Under the pieces are notes generated by a model. It made no database searches, was not told the origin of the DNA, and was given only the letters and a program-made list of their open reading frames with translations. Shown piece after piece: positions 8,161 through 16,581 of a stretch of 64,000 nucleotides of DNA. Numbering within the stretch: position 1 is the stretch's first letter; every line of letters begins with the position of its first letter. Source of the DNA: Granulosicoccus sp964390335 (GTDB lineage: Bacteria > Pseudomonadota > Gammaproteobacteria > Granulosicoccales > Granulosicoccaceae); the NCBI GenBank assembly GCA_964390335.1, contig CAYMHU010000005.1:1-64000 (forward strand), in the 5' to 3' direction. The position numbers were made by a program, and so were the translations under genes.

Positions 8161-9069
8161 ATGAATACAACGGCACGGTCTGTCACCTTACTCGATGGTG
8201 GCATGGGTCAGGAACTATTGCGGCGCAGTGGCGCTGAACCCACACCAATGTGGTCTGCGCAAGTCATGAAAGATAATCCAGAGATTGTGCGCGATCTGCA
8301 TGTGGACTTTATCAAGGCTGGTGCGCAGGTCATTACGATTAACGCTTACAGCGCAACACCAGAGCGTTTAGCCAGAGATAGTCATGTCAGCTTGTTTGAA
8401 GACTTGCAACGCAGTGCGATTAACGCCGCCATCGATGCACGGGAAGCAGCCGGTGTGGCGTCCGTAAAAGTGGCTGGCTGTTTGCCACCGTTGGTGGGTA
8501 GTTACCGGCCTGAATTAGCACCAGAATACGACACCATGTTGGCAACTTATAAACAAGTGGTTGCCGTACAGGCACCTCATGTCGATGTTTTCCAGTGCGA
8601 GACGATGTCATCAATCAATGAAGCGCGTGCATCGTCGGTTGCAGCTTTAGAAACTGATTTGCCAGTTTGGGTTGGCTTGTCCGTTGAAGACAACGATAAA
8701 GGACTGTTAAGAAGCGGCGAGCCATTAGAGGAAGCCGTTGCCATGTTGGATGAGCTGGGTGTACACGCGAAATTAATTAATTGCAGTCAGCCAGAAGCCA
8801 TCAATGCTGCATGGTCAAAACTTGCCAGCGGCAGTGGTCCTATTGGTGCGTACGCGAACGGGTTTACGTCGATTAGTGCGTTGGATGCGGGTGGCACGGT
8901 TGATGTGTTAAGCGCCCGTCAAGATCTGGGGCCAGAGAATTACGCAACCATTGCCATGGCTTGGGTTGAGCAAGGTGCAACATTAGTGGGTGGTTGCTGC
9001 GAAGTGGGGCCTGAACATATCGCGTCTATTGCGCAGCGATTAAAAGAAAGCGGTTTATATGACGCATAA
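8161..9069 (+). CDS. Homocysteine S-methyltransferase-family protein
   Basis: 302 residues, a single homocysteine-methyltransferase barrel. It begins with the family LLDGGMGQELLRRSG. The zinc-binding cysteines appear as INCSQP (one Cys) and VGGCCEVGP (Cys-Cys), which carry the thiolate for homocysteine. The methyl donor (S-methylmethionine, betaine or another methylated compound) cannot be read from sequence. A separate full MetH is encoded at 33223, so this protein is probably a salvage or demethylating enzyme. It stands alone on this strand; the hairpin 9121-9149 lies just beyond. Confidence 0.85.
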   Translation: MNTTARSVTLLDGGMGQELLRRSGAEPTPMWSAQVMKDNPEIVRDLHVDFIKAGAQVITINAYSATPERLARDSHVSLFEDLQRSAINAAIDAREAAGVASVKVAGCLPPLVGSYRPELAPEYDTMLATYKQVVAVQAPHVDVFQCETMSSINEARASSVAALETDLPVWVGLSVEDNDKGLLRSGEPLEEAVAMLDELGVHAKLINCSQPEAINAAWSKLASGSGPIGAYANGFTSISALDAGGTVDVLSARQDLGPENYATIAMAWVEQGATLVGGCCEVGPEHIASIAQRLKESGLYDA

Positions 9070-9106
9070 AGAACGCATAGAAAACGCCAAATAAACACAC
9101 ACAATA

Positions 9107-9149
9107 AAAAACACAAAAAAGGGCCAATCCACGCTTCGTGGATTGGCCC
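9107..9149 (-). terminator. Rho-independent terminator for the minus-strand gene 9210-9701
   Basis: Perfect 13-bp stem GGGCCAATCCACG (9121-9133), loop CTT, CGTGGATTGGCCC (9137-9149). On the minus strand it is followed by TTTTTTGTGTTTTTT (complement of 9106-9120), a good U-tract. On the plus strand the tail is poor, so minus-strand use is favoured, though it may also slow plus-strand transcription after 9069. Confidence 0.85.
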
Positions 9150-9209
9150 CGATTTAACGACTGTTTGTATCAAATTAGTGTTTTATATAACTGTGAAAAA
9201 ACACTGAGT

Positions 9210-9701
9210 TTATACAAACAATTGTCTGGTCGTACTGACGCGTTGGCCGTTGTTAATGGTGGTGACCACTTCGGCGTTAGCGGTTTGCAGTTGGTAAGCC
9301 GGTAACTTTCGCTCCACCGGTTTATTCTGTACTGCACTTAATGTGAACTCGCCTTTTTGCTTTGCGTTAAACACTTTTGGTCCGGAGGCTAAAAGCTCGT
9401 TTAAGTCGTAGTTGCCTTCACTCGTTGACACAATGCCGGGGTACACGTGCGATAAAGTCACATCTTTATTCGTGATGTTACTAATAATGACTTTACGTCT
9501 ACCTGTTACCGGGTTGTGATCAGCCAGGGAAATAACCAGTCCTGTACCGCGCAGCGAAACGTTTTCACTAACTGCTTCACTCACTACTGAGTGCGTTGCC
9601 ATGTTCAAAGGAGAGGCGTTCAGCACTGCAGGTGCAGCCAGTACACCGGTTGCAGCAACCAGCTTTTTCATGGACGAACGCTTGTTTAAATCTATGGTCA
9701 T
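9210..9701 (-). CDS. Exported protein of unknown function
   Basis: 163 residues. N-terminus with a basic stretch (NKRSSMKK) followed by a hydrophobic run LVAATGVLAAPAVLNA, a signal peptide. The mature part is predicted beta-rich: VISLADHNPVTGRRKVIISN, then a PG and a DLNELL segment. I do not recognise a named family. It shares the spacing pattern D-x-N, V..N, PG/TG, DLN and a following V/F strand with the exported protein at 23210-23716. It has its own strong terminator and is likely monocistronic. Confidence 0.6.
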   Translation of the reverse strand: MTIDLNKRSSMKKLVAATGVLAAPAVLNASPLNMATHSVVSEAVSENVSLRGTGLVISLADHNPVTGRRKVIISNITNKDVTLSHVYPGIVSTSEGNYDLNELLASGPKVFNAKQKGEFTLSAVQNKPVERKLPAYQLQTANAEVVTTINNGQRVSTTRQLFV

Positions 9702-9832
9702 TGACTTTTCTCAATTGCTAATGGAGTCAATAAGATAAGCCATATATACCGTGATTCAACGGTTCTGTATCAAATATTGACACTTAACAGCGGTTCAAGC
9801 CGTTGAAATTGCTCAAAAACCTCAAAATGTGA

Positions 9833-11425
9833 TCAAAAACCGACCGCTGAACCATCGCTGCGTGGATCGGCGCCGGCTTCAATCAGGCCGTCTCCGTGTC
9901 GCACCAGTGCGCCAGCGTGTCCCATGATTTCTTCATATTCGCCAACCACCTCCAGATCGTGGCCGCGCTTAATCAAGGTATCGAAAATCTGATCGTCGAA
10001 GCGGTTCTCAATGCGTAAATTGGTTGCCTCGCTGCCCCAGGTTCTACCCAGTAACCACCGTGGTGCACTGATGGTTTGTTGCAGCGGCATATTGTTTAGT
10101 GCATAGCGTGAAAACAGCATCGCTTGGGTTTGTGGTTGGCCCTCACCACCCATGGTGCCGTAGGACATGACTCTGCCATCAGACAGTTGCGCTAACGCCG
10201 GTTGAATCGTATGGAATGGTCTGCGCTTGGGCGTTAAACAATTATGATGCGCTGGATCTAACGAAAAGCTGGTGCCGCGGTTTTGCCAGGTAATCCCGGT
10301 TTGCGGCAGTATCACACCAGAGCCAAACTCCCAATACACACTTTGGATAAAGCTGACTGCGTTGCCTTGCTTATCCATTGCGCCAAGCCAAACGGTGTCG
10401 CCGTGCTTTGCCGGATCAGGCCACGGTGCTGCAACCGACATATCCACGCGCGCTGCGAGTTCGTCTATGTGTTGATCTATAAGATATTGCGTTGCAGGCG
10501 CCGACATATAAGCAGGGTCGGTTACAACTGCATCGCGAATTCGGAAAGCACATTTTGTTGATTCGACCAAGGCGTGTATATAGTCTGCGTCTTCACCTTG
10601 TTTAATACCCAGCTTTGCATACACACCAAGCAGTAGCAGGGAAGCCAGCCCTTGCGTGGGAGGTGGCATGTTATAAACGGTATGGCCGGCAACGTTTAGT
10701 TGCAGCGGTTCTACATCGAGTGCTTTGTGATGCTTGAAATCGTCAAGTGCGATCGGGCTGCCCACTGCTGATAAGTCTTCAGCCATAGCCGCTGCCAGCT
10801 CACCATGATAAAAATCGCTGAGTCCGTTTTTTATGAGTTGCTCAAGCGTGTTCGCCACGTTGGTTTGTATCAGCCGATACCCTTCTTGTACGGTTTTACC
10901 ATTCGGCATATACACATCAGCGAATCCCGGTTGTGCGGCGAGTTGGTCTTGCTTACCCGCCGCATTGTTGGCCAGCGTGCCGGTCACTGCTACGCCTTCG
11001 CGCGCATAGTGAATCGCGTCTTCGAGTAGTCGTGACAGTGGTAGCTTTCCTCCTAGCTGTTGCTGGCTGTATTCATGCGCACGTTGCCAACCGCTCACAG
11101 CACCAGCCATGGTTAGCGCAGCCAACGGACCTCTGTCGGGAATTTTGTCCAAGCCCTGATCTGTATAGAATGGGATATCGGCTTTGTTGGCGGCTCCACC
11201 GCAGGCGTCAATGCCCTGAACGGCTTGCCCTTTAGAATGAATGAGCCAGAAATTATCCCCGCCCAGCCCATTCATATGGGGGTATACAATGGCGATGGTA
11301 CTGGCCGCAGCAATCATGGCCTCAACCGCATTGCCGCCGTCGCTCAGTACGCGCAAACCGGCCTGCGATGCCAGATGGTGCGGTGCCACAACCATGCCGT
11401 TGTAAGCTCGTTTGGTGTTTATCAT
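9833..11425 (-). CDS. hpxW: Oxamate amidohydrolase, gamma-glutamyltransferase-like Ntn hydrolase
   Basis: About 530 residues from ATG 11425. A longer frame from 11461 exists, but the homologous N-terminus MVVAPHHLASQAG lies just after 11425. It resembles Klebsiella HpxW closely in recalled motifs: PHMNGLGGDNFWLI, IPDRGPLAALTMAGAVSGW, SFIQSVYWEFGSGVILP, TGITWQNRGTSFSLDP, GEGQPQTQAMLFSRYAL, RWLLGRTWG, GHAGALVRHGDGLIEAGADPRS. The autocleavage/nucleophile threonine is the T of HGDTVWLGAMD, about residue 344. HpxW hydrolyses oxamate to oxalate and ammonia; ordinary gamma-glutamyltransferases lack the conserved DTVW context. It is divergent from the oxalurate transcarbamoylase genes, which supplies the metabolic link. 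No signal peptide is visible, fitting a cytoplasmic ureide enzyme rather than periplasmic glutathione hydrolase. Confidence 0.85.
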   Translation of the reverse strand: MINTKRAYNGMVVAPHHLASQAGLRVLSDGGNAVEAMIAAASTIAIVYPHMNGLGGDNFWLIHSKGQAVQGIDACGGAANKADIPFYTDQGLDKIPDRGPLAALTMAGAVSGWQRAHEYSQQQLGGKLPLSRLLEDAIHYAREGVAVTGTLANNAAGKQDQLAAQPGFADVYMPNGKTVQEGYRLIQTNVANTLEQLIKNGLSDFYHGELAAAMAEDLSAVGSPIALDDFKHHKALDVEPLQLNVAGHTVYNMPPPTQGLASLLLLGVYAKLGIKQGEDADYIHALVESTKCAFRIRDAVVTDPAYMSAPATQYLIDQHIDELAARVDMSVAAPWPDPAKHGDTVWLGAMDKQGNAVSFIQSVYWEFGSGVILPQTGITWQNRGTSFSLDPAHHNCLTPKRRPFHTIQPALAQLSDGRVMSYGTMGGEGQPQTQAMLFSRYALNNMPLQQTISAPRWLLGRTWGSEATNLRIENRFDDQIFDTLIKRGHDLEVVGEYEEIMGHAGALVRHGDGLIEAGADPRSDGSAVGF

Positions 11426-11498
11426 GCTGCCATTCCAGAGTGATCGAAATAGATTAAACAATGCCTAGGCACAGTTTAGCCATAAAAATACACAAGGG

Positions 11499-11527
11499 GC
11501 GGTTTAAGTCGTTAAACAGCCTATAAT
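11499..11527 (+). promoter_or_regulatory. Predicted promoter with inverted repeat for the ureide operon
   Basis: A consensus -10 TATAAT lies at 11522-11527, 36 bp before the small-gene start at 11563. Just upstream GTTTAA (11502-11507), spacer GTCG, TTAAAC (11512-11517) forms a perfect 6-bp inverted repeat covering the -35/spacer region. No good -35 hexamer is visible, suggesting an activated or repressed promoter. The repeat could equally serve the divergent hpxW. Regulator unknown. Confidence 0.5.
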
Positions 11528-11562
11528 GCAAACTGATTTTAGCTGTGGCTGTTGGAGTTAAA

Positions 11563-11739
11563 TTGGAAAAGCAACCGGATAACTTGTTTGAAGAATCGCT
11601 CAATATTGTGAATGTTGGGCTTGAAGGTTTTGCGCAAGAACTTGCGTCGCAATCAATACCCGTGACGCAGTTGGATTGGCGACCACCAGCCGAAGGGGAT
11701 GCCGAATTGGCTGAGCTGTTATCCAAGCTTGGAAGTTAA
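11563..11739 (+). CDS. Small fdrA-domain protein (oxamate transcarbamoylase-associated)
   Basis: 58 residues from TTG 11563, chosen because GGAG at 11554-11557 sits 5 bases upstream; a GTG at 11545 in the same frame lacks such a site. Core: LFEESLNIVNVGLEGFAQ and VTQLDWRPPAEGDAELAELLSKL. The NVGLxxFA and DWRPPAxGD patterns are those of the small proteins annotated as fdrA-domain proteins and found beside fdrA/ylbE-type genes. It ends two bases before the allG ATG. Probably a small subunit or assembly partner of the oxalurate transcarbamoylase (inference); no catalytic residues are assignable. Confidence 0.7.
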   Translation: MEKQPDNLFEESLNIVNVGLEGFAQELASQSIPVTQLDWRPPAEGDAELAELLSKLGS

Positions 11740-11741
11740 CC

Positions 11742-13022
11742 ATGACGTCGCAAGCAGCAGAAAATACAGTGAGCCTGATCGAACAAGCCAATGCTAAGGC
11801 GATCGACACCATGCTAACCGGTGACCCGGTTTTAATTGATGTGGTGCCAGCAGTCGAGGCCATTCCAGAACTTGCCAACGGCAACACCATTCTCCATGCC
11901 GGTCCGCCCATCGAATGGCAACGCATGTGCGGTCCCATGCGAGGTGCAATAGCTGGCATTGCTGTGTTTGAAGGCTGGGCAAAAGATCTGGACGATGCCG
12001 TTAGCAAAGCCGAAGCGGGTGAGTTTAATTTTCAGCCGAATCATCATTATCGGGCCGTGGGGCCCATGACGGGCATGACCACCAAAAGCCAGCCACTGAT
12101 GGTGGTGCATAACAAAACCTTCGATAACTATGCGTACTGCGCCATTAACGAGGGGCTTGGCAAAGTCATGCGCTTTGGCGGCAATGACGAGGGTGTGTTG
12201 AAACGCTTGGCATGGTTGCGCGACGCCCTGGCACCGATGATGGCGGCGGCCTTGCAACAAAGTGACGGTATCGCACTAAAGAATTTAATAGCACGCGGTT
12301 TAACCATGGGTGACGAAATGCACCAGCGCAACGTTGCGTGTTCCGGTTTACTGCTGCGCGAGCTGGCACCGTTAATGGCATTAGTCAGTAAAGACAATGC
12401 AGCGTTATCAGAAGCACTCAAATTTATGGGAGGCAATGACCAGTTCTTTCTAAATGTTGGCATGGCCACTGGCAAGGCACTAATGGATCCGGTACGCGAT
12501 ATTGAACACAGCTCCATCGTTACCGCCATGTGTCGCAATGGCACCGACTTCGGCATTCGGGTAAGCGGTCTTGGGGACCAATGGTTTACCGCGCCAGTAG
12601 AAATGCCCGAAGGTTTGTATTTTGCGGGGTTTACCGAGGCCGATGCTAATCCTGATATGGGCGACTCCACCATTGTTGAAACGATTGGTTTAGGTGGTTT
12701 TGCCATGGGCGCATCCCCAGCAGTGGCGGGTTTTGTTGGCGCAGGCGCAGCATCGGATGCCGCTGTGTTCACCAAGAATATGAGTGAAATTACCTGCGCC
12801 GAAAATGCCGAGTGGAGTATTCCGGGAATGGATTACCTGGGCGTGCCTACCGGTATCGATATTCGCAAAGTGGTCGAGGTTGGTATGACGCCCACCATCA
12901 ACACGGGTATTGCTCACAAAGAACCGGGCATTGGGCAAGTAGGCGCTGGCGTGGTGCGAGCTCCCATGAAATGTTTTAGCGAGGCATTGCGAGCGTTTGC
13001 AGTAAAAGAAGGTGTTGCATGA
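11742..13022 (+). CDS. allG: DUF1116 (YlbE/AllG-type) subunit of oxamate carbamoyltransferase
   Basis: 426 residues, the DUF1116 family, formerly ylbE in E. coli. Visible family stretches: LHAGPPIEWQRMCGPMRGAI, HHYRAVGPMTGMTTKSQPLMVV, GDEMHQRNVACSGLLLREL, and IDIRKVVEVGMTPTINTGIAHKEPGIGQVGAG near the C-terminus. E. coli allF, allG and allH together encode oxamic transcarbamylase, converting oxalurate and phosphate to oxamate and carbamoyl phosphate; which subunit binds what is not clear from sequence. GGAAG precedes the ATG. The gene overlaps allF by ATGA. Confidence 0.85.
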   Translation: MTSQAAENTVSLIEQANAKAIDTMLTGDPVLIDVVPAVEAIPELANGNTILHAGPPIEWQRMCGPMRGAIAGIAVFEGWAKDLDDAVSKAEAGEFNFQPNHHYRAVGPMTGMTTKSQPLMVVHNKTFDNYAYCAINEGLGKVMRFGGNDEGVLKRLAWLRDALAPMMAAALQQSDGIALKNLIARGLTMGDEMHQRNVACSGLLLRELAPLMALVSKDNAALSEALKFMGGNDQFFLNVGMATGKALMDPVRDIEHSSIVTAMCRNGTDFGIRVSGLGDQWFTAPVEMPEGLYFAGFTEADANPDMGDSTIVETIGLGGFAMGASPAVAGFVGAGAASDAAVFTKNMSEITCAENAEWSIPGMDYLGVPTGIDIRKVVEVGMTPTINTGIAHKEPGIGQVGAGVVRAPMKCFSEALRAFAVKEGVA

Positions 13023-14506
13023 GTATGCATAAGCGATGGGTAGTGCGGCCGAAATTTTATTTGGATTCGGTTGCGTTGATGCGTTTTTCTAAATCCGTTG
13101 CTGCAATGGACGGCGTGCATGAAGCGGCACTGATGATGGCAACGCCCGCTAACTTAGAGATTATGGTCAATGCTGGCTTACTTGACTCGACCAACGTAGA
13201 TGCAAGTGGTGGCGATCTTATTATCAGTGTAAGTGGTACAAGTGAGCAGTCGGTCGATGAAGCCATAGCATCCGCCCAAACCTTATTGGATGCGCCAAGC
13301 GCGTCCGGCGAAGGTGAGGTTTGGCAGCCTAAAACCATTCGCAGTGCCGTAGCAAATAATCCAGCGGCAAACTTTGCATTAATTTCAGTACCAGGCCCGT
13401 TTGCGATCAGTGAAGCGCGCAAGGCTATTCGTAACGGTTTGCATGTGATGATTTTCAGCGACAACGTGCCGGTAGAAAAAGAACTTGAATTAAAAACTGA
13501 GGCGCGTCAGCTGGGCAAAATGGTGATGGGGCCGGATTGCGGTACCGCTATTATCAATGGTGTGCCATTGGCATTTGCAAACAAAGTTCCGCATGGCAAT
13601 ATCGGCATCGTCGGTGCATCCGGTACTGGCATTCAGGAAGTGTCTTGCGCTATTGCGCATGCCGGTAAAGGTGTGTCGCAAGCGATTGGCGTCGGCGGTC
13701 GAGATCTCAGTGAAACCGTGGGCGGGATATCTACGTTGATGGCAATGGATTTACTTGAACGTGACGAAAATACCGAACACGTTGTATTGATCTCCAAGCC
13801 TCCTGCTCATGATGTGGCAGATCGCGTATTGCATAAAGCATCTCAATCGACGAAGCCTTACACCATTTGTTTTTTAGGTGGCGAAGAAATTCTGATGCCA
13901 GGTAACTGTGGTTGGGCGTCAAGTTTGTACGATGCAGCTGCGATGGCTGTTGGTGACAGTAGTCTGAATCATGCTAATCAAACCAAGTTCAGTGCTGATC
14001 AACAAAAAGGTAAATTGGTACGGGGATTGTTTTGTGGTGGCACGTTGTGTACCGAAGCGTTGGTGTTATTTAAGCGCGCTGATGTGTCGGTTGTATCTAA
14101 TGTAAAATTACACGGCATTAGTGCATTAAACGAAGGTCAAGGTCATACGCTAATTGATCTGGGCGCTGATGAATATACTCAAGGTCGACCGCACCCGATG
14201 ATCGAACCGACCATTCGCGACACCTATGTAAAAGACGCGCTGAGCGACGACACGGTTGGAGTGCTGTTAGTCGACTTAGTGATCGGCTATGGAGCACATG
14301 CCGATCCGGCATCGGTGTTTGTAAAAAGCCTTGAGGCCAACAGACAAAACAACATCCTTATTATTGCGTCGGTAACCGGGACCGATGCCGATCCGCAGAA
14401 TCGAAGCAAACAAATTGCTATTTTGAATCAAGCGGGCGTGGTTGTTGCAGACAGTAATGCGTCTGCCGTTGAGCTTGCACTTGCCAGTATCGGGGCTCAC
14501 AACTGA
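13019..14506 (+). CDS. allF: FdrA/AllF-type subunit of oxamate carbamoyltransferase
   Basis: 495 residues, FdrA family, related to the succinyl-CoA synthetase alpha fold. The N-terminal ~100 residues are a family-specific domain (YLDSVALMRFSKSVAAMDGV). The CoA-ligase-like core follows, with GNIGIVGASGTGIQEVSCAI and SQAIGVGGRDLSETVGGIST, and a second ligase-like domain has RGLFCGGTLCTEALVLF. In E. coli FdrA is now AllF, part of the oxalurate-phosphorolysing transcarbamylase. Start ATG overlaps the allG stop. Position between allG and carbamate kinase supports the assignment over a true acyl-CoA synthetase. Confidence 0.87.
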   Translation: MSMHKRWVVRPKFYLDSVALMRFSKSVAAMDGVHEAALMMATPANLEIMVNAGLLDSTNVDASGGDLIISVSGTSEQSVDEAIASAQTLLDAPSASGEGEVWQPKTIRSAVANNPAANFALISVPGPFAISEARKAIRNGLHVMIFSDNVPVEKELELKTEARQLGKMVMGPDCGTAIINGVPLAFANKVPHGNIGIVGASGTGIQEVSCAIAHAGKGVSQAIGVGGRDLSETVGGISTLMAMDLLERDENTEHVVLISKPPAHDVADRVLHKASQSTKPYTICFLGGEEILMPGNCGWASSLYDAAAMAVGDSSLNHANQTKFSADQQKGKLVRGLFCGGTLCTEALVLFKRADVSVVSNVKLHGISALNEGQGHTLIDLGADEYTQGRPHPMIEPTIRDTYVKDALSDDTVGVLLVDLVIGYGAHADPASVFVKSLEANRQNNILIIASVTGTDADPQNRSKQIAILNQAGVVVADSNASAVELALASIGAHN

Positions 14507-14534
14507 TACCTACCCCTAACACGGAGTGCGAAAC

Positions 14535-14552
14535 ATGAGCACAGCAGAATGA
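14535..14552 (+). CDS. Five-codon leader ORF overlapping the carbamate kinase start
   Basis: ATG 14535 reads MSTAE then TGA at 14550-14552, whose ATGA contains the kinase start codon (14549). GGAG at 14523-14526 gives it a reasonable ribosome-binding site, whereas the kinase ATG has none at the usual distance. This could couple kinase translation to termination of the mini-ORF. It may also be chance. Confidence 0.35.
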   Translation: MSTAE

Positions 14553-15526
14553 GTTCGCCATTAGCGTTACCAAAACGTTTACTGATCGCTGTTGGCGGAA
14601 ATGCCACGCACCCCGAAGAAATAGAGGGTACTTCGGAAGAGCAAGCGGAGATTGCGCGTCGAACTGCGCAGGCATTGTTGCCTTTAACCTCTAGCGAAAA
14701 CGAGCTCATTATTACTCACGGCAACGGCCCGGTGGTTGGCAAAATATTGATGCGGCAAGTGTTAACCCGTGATCGCATCGCACCTATGCCGCTGGATATT
14801 TGTGTTGCTCATAGTCAAGGTGGCATTGCGTACCTGCTAATGCAAGCAATCGAGAACTCATTAAGAGAAATCGATAACGACCGACACTGTGCCGTGCTGT
14901 TAACGCAGGTAGAAGTCGACAAAGACGACCCTGCATTTGAAAGCCCCAGTAAACCCATTGGTGCGTTTTATACTGAAGAGCAAGCGCAAGCCATCAGTGC
15001 TGAACTCGGTTGGTTAATGAAAGAAGATGCTGGTCGGGGCTGGCGTCATAATGTACCTTCGCCGAAACCAAGACATATTTGCGATGTGTCATTGGTGCAG
15101 GTACTCGCCAGACGCGGCACCATTGTGGTTGCTGGCGGTGGTGGTGGCATTCCTGTTATCCGCGGACCCAAAGGCATTCGTACCGGTGTTGCCGCTGTGA
15201 TCGATAAAGACATGACCTCTGCACATATGGCGAACGTTATCGGTATCCCGATGATGGTGATATTAACTGCCGTGCCAAAAGTGGCTATTCATTTTGGTCA
15301 GCCTGAAGAGCAACTGTTGGATACGGTGTCTATCAACGATGTTAAACGGTATCGACGGGAAGGCCATTTTCCAGAAGGGAGTATGGGGCCGAAAATAGAT
15401 GCGGCCATCCGGTTTATTGATGGCGGTGGGCAGCGCGTTGTCATTTGCGCACTTGAAGAAGTCATGGAGGCAATCAGAGGCGAGACGGGTACGCATATAG
15501 TGACTGACAATGCGTTTAACGATTAA
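14549..15526 (+). CDS. arcC: Carbamate kinase
   Basis: 325 residues, amino-acid-kinase fold. Motifs: LLIAVGGNA at the start, LIITHGNGPVVGKIL, SQGGIAYLLMQAI, KPIGAFYTEEQA, GRGWRHNVPSPKPRHI, IVVAGGGGGIPVIRG, DKDMTSAHMANVI and GSMGPKIDAAIRFI, all standard for carbamate kinases. It converts carbamoyl phosphate and ADP to ATP, ammonia and CO2. Standing between two subunits of the oxalurate transcarbamoylase (allF before, allH after), it is equivalent to AllK of the E. coli allantoin pathway rather than arginine-deiminase ArcC. No arcA or argF lies nearby. Translation may depend on the mini-ORF at 14535. Confidence 0.94.
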   Translation: MSSPLALPKRLLIAVGGNATHPEEIEGTSEEQAEIARRTAQALLPLTSSENELIITHGNGPVVGKILMRQVLTRDRIAPMPLDICVAHSQGGIAYLLMQAIENSLREIDNDRHCAVLLTQVEVDKDDPAFESPSKPIGAFYTEEQAQAISAELGWLMKEDAGRGWRHNVPSPKPRHICDVSLVQVLARRGTIVVAGGGGGIPVIRGPKGIRTGVAAVIDKDMTSAHMANVIGIPMMVILTAVPKVAIHFGQPEEQLLDTVSINDVKRYRREGHFPEGSMGPKIDAAIRFIDGGGQRVVICALEEVMEAIRGETGTHIVTDNAFND

Positions 15527-15552
15527 ATCGACTAACACTGAACTGGCGACTG

Positions 15553-16521
15553 TTGATTTACTCAGACGAAAACCTCGGTACCGCTAAACGCATCTCAAGC
15601 CAGCTAAAGTCGATTGGTAATGCAGTACTACCCATACTTAACACTACCAGTCGCGGCATTGTGGTCGCGCGTTTTGATCAAAGCGCGTATCTTGAATTTA
15701 ATGACGACTGGGTGTGTCTGGCGTTGTCGAGCTTAGGTGCAGGGCCTACTGTATTGCAGTTAGATAGTCAGACGGCAGAGCTACATGAAGCTGTGCAGGT
15801 AGATACGTCTGTTGCTTTCGATTCCCACCGCTATATCCATATTGGCAACTACTCTATCGATATCGATGGCGCGCAATCCTATTCTGGCTTGCTCGAAGTG
15901 CGTCACGTTAAACGGCAAAATATTTGTCGATGGTCCACGGTATTTCACGAGAACCCTATGGTGGTAGGGCTAGCACCATTGTTACGCCAAATCGACTGTT
16001 CAAATCAGAGTGCGCATAAACTAATTTTTCCTGTAAATTCGGGCGCGTTGATACCTGAAGGTGCGCGCGGAGATTCTTTGCTGACATTTGTTGCTTCCGC
16101 TGTGCAGGCGTTGCTTAATTGGGTGCATGCCAGTGTTGTGCTGAAAGCGCCTACTGAGCCACCTGTTGTCATTAAAAAATTACTTGGTGCCGGACCGGGG
16201 CTGACTCCATCCGGTGATGACTTTCTGGCAGGTGTTCTTTGTGCGCTGCATATGGGTGGCAACCACCAACCAATACAACAATTGCGTTCGTTGCTATTGG
16301 CTAATACTCAGCAATACACAACCCCTGTATCAGCAAGCTTGTTAAAGCAAGCCTGCTACGGGCGGATAAACGAGCATGCTCACCAGCTTGTGGAGTGTGT
16401 ATTATTGAGTGCCAGTGTGGACGCTGCTGTGCTGCAGAGTCTGATTCAGCGTATGGGGGCAAGTTCAGGCTGGGACTTTTTAACCGGATTGGTTTTTGGC
16501 GTGCTTGCGTGTCAGGATTAA
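15553..16521 (+). CDS. allH: DUF2877 (YlbF/AllH-type) subunit of oxamate carbamoyltransferase
   Basis: About 322 residues. The first plausible start after the in-frame stop at 15517 is TTG 15553, without a convincing ribosome-binding site, so the exact start is uncertain. The diagnostic DUF2877 motif LLGAGPGLTPSGDDFLAGVLCALHMGG appears near residues 213-239, followed by the helical C-terminus with GASSGWDFLTGLVFGV. In E. coli the equivalent ylbF is now allH, the third gene needed for oxamic transcarbamylase. It lies 26 bp after carbamate kinase on the same strand. Confidence 0.83.
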   Translation: MIYSDENLGTAKRISSQLKSIGNAVLPILNTTSRGIVVARFDQSAYLEFNDDWVCLALSSLGAGPTVLQLDSQTAELHEAVQVDTSVAFDSHRYIHIGNYSIDIDGAQSYSGLLEVRHVKRQNICRWSTVFHENPMVVGLAPLLRQIDCSNQSAHKLIFPVNSGALIPEGARGDSLLTFVASAVQALLNWVHASVVLKAPTEPPVVIKKLLGAGPGLTPSGDDFLAGVLCALHMGGNHQPIQQLRSLLLANTQQYTTPVSASLLKQACYGRINEHAHQLVECVLLSASVDAAVLQSLIQRMGASSGWDFLTGLVFGVLACQD

Positions 16522-16581
16522 TGTCATACTTTGAACTCTTTTCACTATACATAATTGTGCATTAAGCGTACTGTTCCTACG

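Noticed and set aside
9833..11461. Calling the Ntn hydrolase a glutathione gamma-glutamyltransferase
   Set aside because: No signal peptide, HpxW-type motifs throughout and a ureide neighbourhood; oxamate amidohydrolase fits better.
12128..12775. 215-codon open frame on the minus strand within allG
   Set aside because: It lies antisense to a well-supported gene in the same operon, has a composition typical for a shadow frame and no ribosome-binding site or family features.
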